Origin: Rhynochetos jubatus
Lineage: Eukaryota > Chordata > Aves > Eurypygiformes > Rhynochetidae
Assembly: GCA_027574665.1 (NCBI GenBank)
Contig: CM050666.1
Location: 9,858,001-9,922,000, forward strand
DNA: 64,000 nucleotides
Reading direction: 5' to 3'
Part shown: piece after piece, positions 22,969 through 34,735 of the stretch
Position numbering within the stretch: the stretch's first letter is position 1
Layout: every line of letters starts with the position of its first letter
Program-made: the position numbers and the translations under genes
The notes under the pieces: generated by a model
What the model saw: the letters and a program-made list of their open reading frames with translations, nothing else
Told to the model about the DNA's origin: nothing
The model's database searches: none

Positions 22969-25900
22969 GGGCTTGCGGTGGCCCTTGCATGTTGCCTTCC
23001 TCTTAGGGAAAAATACCCTGTTGATTGTAGAGTGGTCTGCTGAAAGAGACTGGATAACTCAGAGGACCTTAATTCTGCAATCTTTACTCTCATAGCTAGG
23101 TTTTTACGTTCCACATACAAATAATATCAATCAAAATGAGTCCAACAGTGTAAAAAAAAAAAACCCCAAAACCAAACCACCCCCCCAAAAATGAGCTGCT
23201 TTTACATAGGAATTATTTTGAACTATGTTTTCATTTTGCTATAATGTCTGGCAAAAATATTTGCGTGTCAGTAAACTGCTGGAAGGTTTTTCTCTACCAG
23301 CAGAGTAAACTTACTTTGGTGTGTGTATACATTTTTTTAAAGAGCATTTGGAGAGAAAAGTTGCCATTTCTATGAAAAAGATTTTTACTGAAGAAATTGT
23401 TCTCGTCACAAACACTTCTAAAATTTGACAGTTTTTGGTTGTTTAGCATATATATCAGATTTAAGGTCTACTCATGTGAGTATGGGGCATTGGGTCAGGT
23501 CTTCCTCCGTGACTTATCTTTCCACAAGAAGCAATACTTTTAAGACTTGTGCCTGACTAGGCAAGATCTGAATAGGATTGTTTATGCTGCTACAAAAAAA
23601 TGATAGACATTAATTTAAGTTAATATAATCTCGGTAATCACTGGATTTATTGCCCAGGAAAACTTAAGACCTTTCAGGCTCTTCATCCTGCCAAAAGCTG
23701 AGATCATGGTTTCTAAACTTTGCTGCTTTGTACCAATATGCAGGTGCTAATCATTTCCATACAGCTGAGCCGTAATTTGCTGGCCTCCTCTACAAACATA
23801 CCAGCTTTTCACAGTGCTCTCTTATATATGCTGCTTTACAAGGGAACTGTAACTGACAATTAAACCAGCATGTAATATATTATTTTCTTAGTTTATAGAA
23901 GATTGTTTTATAGGGAAGCATATTAACAAGAGATGCCTGGAGGTATGTGGCTCGTAGTGCCCAGCCCTTCGGTGGTTCAGGTTTATGCACAGATACGAAC
24001 GTACGACCCTCATCCATAACCAGGTTGCAAATGGCTCTGTTGAGTAATTGCAGCATTAGTCTTCTCTAACTGAAGCTTCAAAGTAATTTCAGCTTTTTAT
24101 AATTACAGAGCTAGTGGACTGTAATAATTTCCAAATGTTTTGAAGCTGATGTTAATGCTGATCTGCAACATGTAGTTAAGATAAGACTCAAAGGCCCAGA
24201 TCCTGAAGAAATACTCTGGCAGGTGGGCTGGGACACATCTTTTTTTGTTAAGAAAAACCTATTGAGGAAATCTGCACTGATGCATACAAGGTTTACACCA
24301 GCCACCAACCACTCTGGCTAATGCGGCACCCCTGGATGAGTTGGGGGAGAGGGAGAGGAGATGCAGAGATGATACACAGACACAACCAAACTTGTGATAT
24401 TAGGAACATGTTAATGACAACTTTGATGTAAGCTTTATTAGAAAAATATAATTTTCCCTTTCTTTTTAATTCATAAAACTACAGTCAGTCTAGAGCTTAA
24501 TGTTTCTCGGTGGATGATTTTGGAGCGATGCCATTCCATTGAATAGAAACATCTTCTCATCTAGGAAGTTTAAGTGGCTTATGGGGTTTCTGTGCTCCAT
24601 ATGTAAAGAAGAGCTTGTGGGTCAAGGCATCAGAGGTAGTAAAGTGCCTATAGCTGGTGATGAGTACCTTAAGGGGATTCTCAAAAGCACCTGAGCATGC
24701 TGCCTCACTAGTTCATTCTTGGTATTTGTGCATAAATAAGCCTGAAGACTGGGCCTGAGGGACACAAAGGATGGCCAACACCTCAATTGTCTCAGCCTGA
24801 TGACTTAGTCTTAATGTCTTTCCCAGTAAAGCTTCTCACGGCTGAACATAAGGCTGGATATATTAATACACTTGACATATTTATCCAGTGTATAAGCCCC
24901 AACTACTTTTCAGGGATGTAAGGCTTCAATTACTGCATCTAGGACTACAAAAAAATAAATCAAGATCTCCATTGTTTCTCAGACTGTGTGAAAGCTATAG
25001 GAAGCTATATGATAGGGGGAGAGCTTGGGAACTATTAGAGAATACCTGGAAAAGAAGGGGGGGAAATGATGTAACTGATTCTGGCTTGCAGTTATTTAAC
25101 TGTGAGTCTGACTTGTGGTATAGGGAGGGAATTGAAGAGGTTCCTGGCCAGCCCAAGGGAACAAGATCAGGTTAAAAAACTTTCCATTGGAAATAAAACA
25201 TAGGAGTGGGAGGAAGGAGCAATGTGCAAATGGCAGCCAACTCCAGAACCAAGTAGAACTAGCAAAGGCTTGCTTTCTTCCTTCCCATTTTCATGATATT
25301 AGAGCAGCGCTTGGTCCTGCTGGTAGTTAAGCTCTTTGTACCTTCTCTTTCAAGGAACTGAAGCATGCGAATACTTCTGCAGAAGTTATGAGGAAACTAT
25401 GCATGTCTGTGATGTATGTAGGTTCCCTGGCAGGGCAGATAGCTCTATCAGCAGCTTTTTGGGCCATGGAATTTTGTTAGATCTGAAGTGAGGGAGGGCT
25501 GTCTGATGTAGTGCATACTGGTCTAGTAATGGAGGCACAAACTTTGTAACTGTGGGCTTCTCAAAAACAAAAGTGTTTTAAGAAATGCAGATTTACATAG
25601 GAGGTAAAGGTCTTCAGGGATTTCAAATAAGAGAAGAGCAGTGCTATGGGTACCCTATGGCCCTCTAGCTCCAAACTGTGCCTGTAAGTAAGATGGATGG
25701 TGAGGAGTGCTAATTAAGTTGGTGATGGGGCAAATGTGCTTGCACATACTGCATGGTTTGAGCAAGGCAGTGCTGTTGAGCTTGGTTTCTCCTGCCTTGT
25801 TCATAACTCCTTGAAAATCAGGTGCAAAGTGCCTTTGCTTCCTTCCTGTAAACCTTCCTTGCCTACTGCATCATCCTGAGATTGGTAGTCAGGGGTATCA

Positions 25901-27949
25901 TCTTGCCTCTGTGTGTTTATTTTCAATGTGAAAGCTAACTTTTATTGGAAACGAGTCTTATTTAAAATAAGAACGAGAGCAAAGAATTTTTATCCTTTCA
26001 TGAGGTTGACTCAAACCTTCAAAGTGTTTTGGTAATTGTGTTTATGGCTAAAAGATTGATTATTTAAGTCTGTGTTAGAGTACACTTTTTAGTATGAAGT
26101 AATGGCTCATTACAAACCAGCTCAGGAATGCTTTTGAGTTTTTTAGGAATTTTTAAAAACTGGATGAGAAGGGAAGTGTGTGAAGCACTAAGTTTAGCAT
26201 TTCAAAACATCTGGATCTGCTCTATGGTTTATTTTTTAATGTGTTTTCCATAAGTCTAGTTAAACAACCACATGGCTCGATGGCAAAATGCATGCAAGTG
26301 TAGCGTTGGAAGGGGACCCTGGATAAAACTTGGGCTTGCTAACTAGAGTCAAGTGCCATGCTCTCAGTTTTGGTTAGGTTGTGTGGATTCACAGAAAGAG
26401 CCCATCCTAGCTGCTGCTGTTCCTTTTCTCTCCCTAAAGCTGCTAAACATAAAACAGGCAAAGGAAGTACTAAATTACAGAACACCTAATCTTTAGTCCT
26501 TTGTTTAATCTCAAATGAGTCTCCCAGATCTCATAAACTAGAAAGGAGGACAAACACAAAGGCCAACCACAGGATGGTCTAGGACCTGTGCTTGAGCAGA
26601 GGGTCTCCTGTGGCCTCAGGGCAGAAGCAGAGGCATAATTCTGATAATACCTTTTGTAGGCTGTGCTATTACAGTGCTGTTGCGTAAGTTGTGCTTCTGA
26701 CGGGTTGCCAACACAGCAGCAAGGTGTAGCAAGAACTAGTCCTTATTATTAATTTTGAGCAGACTGAGAGGTTTGGGTTTTTTTTTGTTAGTAGAGAAAT
26801 AGCAATTGTTGTATTGCTATAGCATTCATAAGGACCTCATTGCTGATAGATACTAGCAGAAGTAATGATTGAGCTTCAGCTCTGCTTGCAAGTGATCTTT
26901 AACCATTGCTCTTTGCCCTTCCCTCTGGCATCCTTTTCTCATATCTGTTTTCTCACCTTTTCTCTCTTCTAAACATGTGGTTTTATTCTGTTGCTGCTTT
27001 CAGCTTAGCCCAAATGCTAATGAGGCCTCAGGTCTTCAATCCTCTGCCTACATTAGGAGGGTGGGGCTGACTAAGGTACCACCAGGGGCAGTTCCTGAGG
27101 TTTGTGGGGGTCCATCTCCACCAGACGTATACCCTTCCCTTAAAATCCCTGTCATTCATTGCCGTTCTGTCTTAACAGTGACATGCAGTGGCAGTGTAAT
27201 GCAACAGAGGCAGCTGCAGACATTATACAAAGTTGTTGCTACATCACTTTTTTTTCCACGGCCATGTGAACGTCTTAGAGGATCTTGGTGCATCTTGTGT
27301 TCCTGCATTAGCCATCTGTGAGGGTTTTGTTGACTGTCTCAGGCCCACAGAGTTGGGCACAGGCCAATGCTGGCTCATGGTGGAGAGAAACACACAGACA
27401 AAAGAGATAGTATCCTTTACAAGGCAAGGATGTTTTTCCTGTTTTCCAGCATGTAAGACTAAATATTTTTGTCCTACTGGTGCTATTGTGTTAAGGAATT
27501 ATCCACTTTGTTCTAGTTTCATATGACATTGTTTTGTTAATCAGCTCCTGCATTTTATACATGTGCATGCACATCCAAAACTACTGCAGACATTTCTGTT
27601 GAGACCCCGCCAGCTAGGAAGTGCTAGTTGCTGCTGGGTACAACTTAGGTTCCTCTGTAGCTGGGAATGATTTGTAAAGGTTGTTCTGCGAAATCTGTAT
27701 TTCCCAAGAAAGACTGGAAATTGTCTTGAATTGATCTTTAGACAATCGATCCCTTGCAAAATGTTTGCAGGAAGGGTTGGATTGCAGTGTATGTACAGGC
27801 AGCAAAGGTAAAAGATGGATTCCTCAGGAAGGAGGGGAGGGAGCCCCAAAGGAACAAAGTGAAGGATGTTGAGGGGAGGGGCAGTCTGCAGAAGGGTAGA
27901 GAAAATCAGGTTTTGGTAGTCCAGGATACTACTTTTGGGGTATCACCCT
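22969..27949. other. Noncoding DNA, no gene seen
   Basis: An A12 run lies at 23152-23163, followed by an A/C-rich stretch to about 23190. The section from 23590 to 24130 is AT-rich and motif-dense, with the texture of conserved noncoding DNA, but I have no firm grounds to mark it. No frame between 24890 and 27850 has a recognisable domain. A poor frame at 27754-28059 runs into the next CR1 tail. Confidence 0.5.
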
Positions 27950-28041
27950 CTAGTGGAAGGTGTCCCTGCGCGGGGCAGGGGAGGTTGGGACTAAATGATC
28001 TTTATGGTCCCTTCCAACCCAAACCATTCTATGATTCTGTG
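27950..28041 (+). mobile_element. CR1 LINE, 3'-terminal fragment
   Basis: CTAGTGGAAGGTGTCCCTGC, GGGGCAGGGGAGGTTGGGAC, AAATGATCTTTATGGTCCCT, TCCAACCCAAACCATTCTAT and GATTCTGTG form the last 90 bases of a CR1 element, including the terminal octamer remnant. It is shorter than the copy at 16793 but in the same orientation. Confidence 0.95.
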
Positions 28042-31000
28042 CTTCAGGGATTCGACTAGTCTACATGCATGGAGAATAAGGGATGCTAGTGTGTAAATGT
28101 GAAAAGGACACTGGAGATGGAGCCAAGGATAGAGCTATTTGTTTTCAGTGACTTGTACAGATTCCTGAGTGAGGAGTAGAAGGGTTAACCACTGTGTGTA
28201 TTAAGGCTACAAAAAGCTTTTCAACCAGGAACATAAATTACTGAAGCTGCGATTCACAAAAACACATATCAGACATAAAACAACTGCCACAGCTTTTCAG
28301 ATGTCTTATTGTGCTTCATCTCATGGTGATGACTGGAGTGCTCTGGGACTACTTTTCAAAGTATTCTCCTTTGTATCTCAAGAATACAGGATGGCTCAGC
28401 CTTGACATCTATCTTCATATGTAAGGAGACTGATAGGTCACTAGTGACATAGCTGCAAACATGTTATCAAGCATCTTCTGATTGCTTCCAAAAACACGTT
28501 CTTGTCCTGCATAAGACAGCATTTAGATGTTCTTTTCCTGAATATCTTACTATATTTTTATGTAGTTTGAATTAGAGGAAGAACAAACATCAAACACTCT
28601 TTTTTTCCTCTGCTTTGTGATTTACAGGGAGTCTGAGATCAGTGTTTCCAGTGACCATTGGATTAACTTGCTCCCAGCAGGGTCCTACTCTGAAGTGAAT
28701 ATGCAAAAATCCCAATCCTAGAGAGCTGCTGAGGTCCAGATCTAGAGGGATAATACTCAACTAGTCAGATATTCATGCACTTCTGCCCCCTCTGTTTAAA
28801 AGCAGCCAGATGCTGCCATGGTCTTTATCAAGTTAAACAAAACAAACAAGAAATTAGTGTTGCTGAACCAGGGTATTTTGTTCCCTTCCCAGCCACTGTG
28901 GACAAGGGTTGTTAAGCCATCTAGCCAAAATGATCATCAACTTGCCAGCCTCTGCCTGTCTTGCATTCATGCTTAGAAGTTGCACAATTCTCTATACACA
29001 GTTTATAATGGATCAGTTTGATAACCCAGTTTGCTATGTGGACACGAAACACTGGCACAGCTGTTGAGGAGATAAACTGGTGTGTGGCCAGGCTGGGTTT
29101 TGAGGAGAGGAGGGATTTCCTCATAGGGTTGTCCTCTCTCCTCCCTCTGCCTGCTATTAGGTAACAGTCTGTGCAAATGGTCTCTGACATGGAGAAAATG
29201 TCATCCTATTCCTGGGCAGCGTGATGCCCTGTGGTGCTGTAAAGATGAATAAAGGCAGAACCCAGAGCACCAAGTACAGGCTCATCCTGGCTGGCAAGGA
29301 GGACCCCCAGCCCCTGCTCACAAGGGGGGACCATCTCTTAGGGACTAATTGGGGCAGTTATGGCTATCAGCTGAGGTTCATGTGAGTGTAGTCTTAAATG
29401 TCCTGGTTACACATGTGAAATAAAGGGGTACAAGGTGTCCAAACATTTCTGTGGATCCACGTGTGCCTAGAAATATTGCTTTTTTTCTTATGCTGCAAGA
29501 AAACGGGAGGGGAAAGAGTCATGGTAGCGGTATGAAGTGCTGCAGTGGTTGAACCTCCTTGTTTGGGATATTCAGCTTGAACTGTTGAAAGAGAAGATGG
29601 GTTAGTCATTAGCTGGCTTCAGAGATCTTCCTGATCAGTCTTTTTTTTCTTTTTTCTTTTTTTTTTTTTTTTTAATGAGGGAGAGGCTGCAGTGGTGGTT
29701 CTTCAGCCCATTCTTCTTGAAATGCTCCTTGAAGCCATGTCTGGGCTGCTGGTCCATGAGGAGGCACATGGGATGCAAAACCATGGTCGGTGCTGCACAC
29801 TGCAGGCAGTCCCTTTTACCCTTATGACAGGCTTCAGCAGGCACGGGTGTCTAAATTGCTTCTCCCCAGGCTTTTGGGACTGGTGTGTGTATGCAAAGCT
29901 GTTGACAGCGTCAAGCTGAGATCTGCTGGAAACTGGAATCTGGCAAACCTTATGCCAAGTGAAAAAATATCTCAAAGTGACTTTAATTTTTAGCGTTCAG
30001 TTAAATAGCTGATACTCCCTTTCATGCCTCTGAGCTGGAAAAAAAAAATCACAGTTTCGATCGGAAAGCAAGGCTAAAATGTAGGGCAGGTCTCCTGTTT
30101 GTGTTGTGGTGGAGGCATTCAGTCTGCCTCATTATTTAATATCAACAGACGAAAACTGTTGGCTCCACCTCTGCATGTTTATCTGTTCCATGGCAGTTTG
30201 TATTTGCTCTTGTTGTCTCGGAAGGCTGACAAAGACACGGGCTCTGGAGCAACGTGCTTCTGGGGACCCTGCCTGAGCTTGGCTGTGGCATGGGGATGGC
30301 TCCATGCATGCCTGGATGGGTTGGAGCCAAGATCTGCAGTGCTGGGATGGGGAGCATGGAGTTAAACAGGGGAAAGCTCATGGGTAAATATTTTCTTTCC
30401 CAAAACAGGAAATCTGCAAGAAGTATGTTTCAGAGCACATGTAAGCATCCAGCATGAGCTTTGACAGTTCTGAGACTGGTTGAGTCCAGCAATGCCCACT
30501 TGTGCTTCTACTGACATTAAAGTTAAGCAGTATGGTGTTGCTAGCCTCCCTCTCCAGGCTAGCCCTGTTTCCCCACAGCTCAACAGTGAATTGTGCTTTC
30601 CTGACTCTCCCTCCCCCACGGTCCTCTGCCTTTTCCTTTTTATTTTCTTATGATAAACTAAATAAAAATCCAGTGTTAACCACGGCTAAGTGACCATGAG
30701 AGGCTCAGAGTTTAATCCTGGGGAATTGATCCTTTCAAGCACCAGCCCTGCTGTGGTTCTGTAGCAATCCCTTCTAGCTCTGCAGTTTTCCAATTTTTCA
30801 AAATTTCTTTACCCATGACCAAACCCAGGATCTAAGCCTCAGCTGGTGATGGGTACCTGTGCCCTGAAGGATCTGAAGAGGTGCATTTATCCCCATACCA
30901 GCTCCTTCAGTAAACTTCTGTGGATCTGGAAGAACCAGAAATAAATCTCCCTCTTCCACCATGTCTCCCAAATTTGTCTTGCTCAGATGTGATGTATGAG

Positions 31001-32708
31001 ACTATTAACACCTGCTGACACAGATATGCATCCAACATTCTGAGCCCATGAATGCACCAATGGACTACCAGCTTTTACAACCTCAAATTTTAGAGGCATG
31101 TGAACCTAGTCTGAAGCATGGACAGATGACCTCTCTCTGCACTGAAAAATAAGGCCTTTCACTTTCTGTCTTATGTGCTGTTATGGTTCAGCCATAAAAT
31201 TAACTCAGAAATGCTGACACATGTACACAAGGGTCAGTTTGAAATCTGTGTTCGTTCATAATCCTGGAGAGATAAGCTACTTGTTTGTGCTGGTAACATG
31301 TCGTCTTGCATGTTGCTGAGAGGCAAAGGTGTTTTGGGGGTCTCTGCTCAGTGAGCCTCAGTTCCAGCAGGGTTTCCATGCCCTGCAGCTGCTGAGGGTA
31401 AATTCAGCCTCTGTTTCTCCCAGTTGCCAATGAAACAATCAGTCTGAAACAATGACTCAAAGCTCATGGAGTTTCCACTGTGGTGTCTGGGGGAAAAACC
31501 CTTAGGGGATGTTTTCTGTCTTGGTGTTGGAGTGCTTTCACTTAAGTACGGAACCATAAGGATACCAGAAATTAATAAAGTTTTGCTCTGGCTCTTGTTT
31601 GGAGCTTGACTAATTTTACTGCAGACTCCAAGGAGATTGTATGCTGTTGTCTGGGAGAATTTTGCAGTTCGATAATGTTGAATGAGGCAGCACAGTGGTT
31701 GTGTGGGAAGGGGGAGGTTTGCTTGCTTCCACAGATGAGTCAGATGATTCCTTTCTGCAGGGGGTGACTGCTTCTCCAGGAGGATGGTAGATCTGCATGC
31801 AGGGTGAGGGATCACAGCTGTAGAGCTTTTGTGGAGCCTGTTGAGCAAGGATCAAGTAATTGTAAAAGATAGAGAGTATTTCCACCAAGCTGAGCAATGA
31901 GTTGAGTGGTGGCTTTTGGGACAGGCTCAGCTGGCTCAGATGAGCAGCTGGTAGTATAAGAATGTGATGAAAATAAACAAGATATTGTGTGGAGACTCGA
32001 TTAAGCAGTGGAAAGACAGTTCACCCACAATTCACCTGCTGCGTTTGTGACAGGTGAATAAAATAAAATACCTTGGGAAAGAGCTTGTGGTCATTTTTTT
32101 TTTTTCTGAGATGGAGAAACTAAATCAGAAGCCTACACCTTTCATGGAAGGCAATCAAGCTCTTTTCACCAAACATTTGGATGTCAACATGAGCAGCTTG
32201 AGCCTGTGTAAGATTATAGACTTTTTCATGTGTCAGTCAAAATATCCTGGGGAGAAAAATGTCACATTCTTCCTCTGTGTTACTGGCACTCATGTTTTGT
32301 AAAACACATAGCTTTTTATTTAAAATAGATCTGCTGATATAAAAACTGAACCCAAAATATCAGGAAGTTGGCTGGTCTCTAAAAGGGATGCCTGCTGAGA
32401 ATGTAAAATTAATTTGATACATGTGAAAAATGCTAGCTGTGGGGACAGATGACAGAGAAGGTGTCTGAAAGAGAATAGCATGGGTATGTTTCCTCTGTCT
32501 TGTCAAGCAAAATCGTCCAGTTTTGTTCACAAAGGGCTGTTTGTGGGGCTAGGTTGGTAACCCAGGCTTTATTTATTTCATACTCGGTTACTCCTTTCCT
32601 AGTTTCTCTTTTCCAGCACAAACCAATTTTGCATATCTTATATGAGGATAGCAAATAGGTAGAGGGGTCCTGGTCTTTGCCAAGGTGCAAAGATGCCTCA
32701 TTCACTTA
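28042..32708. other. Noncoding DNA, no gene seen
   Basis: No gene recognised. The 166-codon minus-strand stretch at 31348-31848 and its 93-codon neighbour in another frame are unremarkable in composition. The T-rich tract at 29641-29673 is listed separately. A T12 run lies at 32094-32105. Confidence 0.55.
29641..29673. repeat. T-rich tract (33 bases, two C interruptions)
   Basis: T8-C-T6-C followed by 17 T. On the minus strand this gives a spurious poly-lysine end to a short open frame. It may be an old retroposon tail read in reverse, but no body is recognisable. Confidence 0.85.
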
Positions 32709-32782
32709 GAACCATAGAATGGTTTAGGCTGGAAGGGACCTTAAAGACTATCTAGTTCCAACCCCCTGCCATGGACAGGGAC
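32709..32782 (-). mobile_element. CR1 LINE, 3'-terminal fragment
   Basis: GAACCATAGAATGGTTTAGG, CTGGAAGGGACCTTAAAGAC, TATCTAGTTCCAACCCCCTG and CCATGGACAGGGACA are the reverse strand of the final 75 bases of CR1. It is a very short, 5'-truncated copy. Confidence 0.93.
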
Positions 32783-33544
32783 AATTGGTGAATAATATTG
32801 TTGTTCTCCATAAGGTGCTCCAGGTCTTTTGGTAACAGTTTGGTCCAGGTTTCCTCCCATGGCAGAGCTCTGCGGTTAGGACTTGGTTAGTAGATCTGCC
32901 TTAACAGAAACAAAAAATTGATGTTCTTAGGGTGAATTACTTGTTCCTCTGGTTAAATAAACTAAAGCATCCACATTTTTCCCACATATATAATAAAATT
33001 GTATAAGATATCCTAAACATACCAGGCCCAAGAGCGTGGCAGAAATGGAATTGGCCATTTCTCTCAGCTGCTGACTGTGACCTCTGTAATATCTTCCATT
33101 TTTTTCTGGCACCCAACTGCATCTTCATCAGAGGAAGGACTTTGTTAGCAACAGCAGACCCAGGGGTACAAGCTTGCTTTCAGGACATGGTTTGCCTGTT
33201 GCTGTCAGGTGTAAGAACATAAAGCCATGATCATATATGTGGTGCTCAGCTGCATTTCATTTCTGGGTTACAGCAAGCCATGTTTGTCCTGGTCTGCACT
33301 AGATTTACACTTACACAGAAAACATGGAGAGAGATGGGTGCTTAATTGCCAGTTAAAGACAAGAATGACCAAGGGAAAGCACATTTGTATTTTTGCTTTC
33401 AAAGAAAATTTGAGGTGCATGCTTCAGCCTACCTCCAAGGTTAACACCTGTGGGGTCCAGCCTGGAGGAGAGGAACCAGAAGATCCAAACTGTAGTTTCA
33501 GGGTCTTTAAGGCTTCTTGGTTGAACTGAACATGGCTTCAAATT
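32783..33544. other. Noncoding DNA, no gene seen
   Basis: Unique-looking sequence. The 100-codon plus-strand frame at 33227-33529 has no domain that I recognise. Nothing further can be supported. Confidence 0.5.
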
Positions 33545-33910
33545 GATTGTTAAATCAGGGAGCGTGGGTGTAGCTCATTCCATTATAATCCCCACAAATT
33601 GCTTTGTAATCGAAAGCTTTTGTTCCAGTGTCAAGTGGTTAAGCACCAAGTAAGAAGATCTATTTTACAAGACCAGACAAGATCTGACAGACAGCGGAAA
33701 CTTAACTTTCAACAAATATAACAATCAACATGAGAGAACCAAAAGGTCCTCATTAAGCACTGCTGTTTTTAATTAATTGGTCCTTCAGATTTACTTCTTT
33801 AAAGCTGCTAACAGCCTTAAGCCTTTCCTAGATTAATTACAAAAGACGAGCAAATCACAATAATTAGTTTAGCCTCAGGCTCTTGCTAGGCCTCTGACCT
33901 ATGTGTATAG
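33545..33910. promoter_or_regulatory. Candidate conserved enhancer-like block
   Basis: The block is dense in homeodomain and related sites: CATTATAATCC, TTTGTAATCG, TCAAGTGGTTAAGC (an NKX2-type TCAAGTG core), TTTTTAATTAATTGG, CTAGATTAATTACAAAAG and CACAATAATTAG (SOX-like next to ATTA). It has no tandem repeats, transposon relics or open frames of note. This is the most enhancer-like stretch in the window by texture. Conservation and activity are inferred, not seen. Confidence 0.35.
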
Positions 33911-34600
33911 GTTCACTCCATGCAGTGTAGACAGGGGGAAGCAATTTGCCTTCTTGTCTTGTTTCTGAATCAGAATTTCTGGCAGGAAGTGGTTTTTTAT
34001 TTTCTTCAGTTGTTGAAAAGTGTAATTTTCCCTCCCCTAATATATTCTTGTCACTTAGTTTAAAATGATCCCTCTGCTGTAACGACTCCCACTTGGGCTG
34101 GAAACCCTCCTTCACCAACAACAGCTCAGTCAGTGATGATGACTTTCAAGGCTTGTAATTCTTGGCTTATGGGGCCTACAGACTCAGGGAAGTATCATTA
34201 AAAATGAATCATGCTGCTCCCCTGGGGATGTGCTTGCTTCCCGGGATGCACGTTAATGTGAATCCATCACCCCTCCCTTGCCGCAGAGGGCCGGTAAGTC
34301 AACAGTGCAATGTAAGCATGAATTTCAAAGAGGAACATATATATGTACCTATTCATAGAGAGAGACTTTCTGTATGTGCCTGTAAGAGGCAGACCCATCG
34401 CTGCACCGAGAAGCTGGTGCTCTTTAGGTCTTTTCCTGTCTGATCTGTGCTTTTATCTGTAACTTGATGCAGACTTCTGGGCAACCTCTATTGCCTTCAT
34501 TCATGAGACAAATCCTCACATTTTAACAGTCATCCCCTTGGTTTCAATGAGTCTGTTGGCGGCGTAATGGGAAAGCATGCTTATCCTTGCCTGGAAACCT
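33911..34600. other. Noncoding DNA, no gene seen
   Basis: No gene recognised. The stretch continues the motif-rich AT texture of the preceding block as far as about 34300 (for example GCACGTTAATGTGAATCC near 34248), so the candidate element could be longer than marked. Confidence 0.45.
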
Positions 34601-34735
34601 TATGCCTCAGTTTCCTTACCTGTATAATAAGCACAGTACCATCCCTTGGAGATTAGCTGCATGTCTTGACTTACTCATTCTGTAAATTGCTTTGAGATCC
34701 CAGGCTGATGGGGAGATAAGGGAAAATTATTGCTG
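34601..34735 (+). mobile_element. Ancient SINE/LINE tail (MIR or L2-like)
   Basis: TATGCCTCAGTTTCCTTACC, TGTATAATAAGCACAGTACC and, 60 bases later, CTGTAAATTGCTTTGAGATC followed by AAAATTATTGCTG match in order the well-known ancient pattern 'gcctcagtttcctcatctgtaaaatggg, taaagcgctttgagatcc, attattatt'. This combination is shared by MIR-type and related tails of amniotes. I do not distinguish the subfamily. Confidence 0.65.

Noticed and set aside
22770..23120. Repetitive open frames on both strands with a 14-residue period
   Set aside because: They arise because the 14-bp minisatellite unit lacks stop codons in every frame; not a repeat protein gene.
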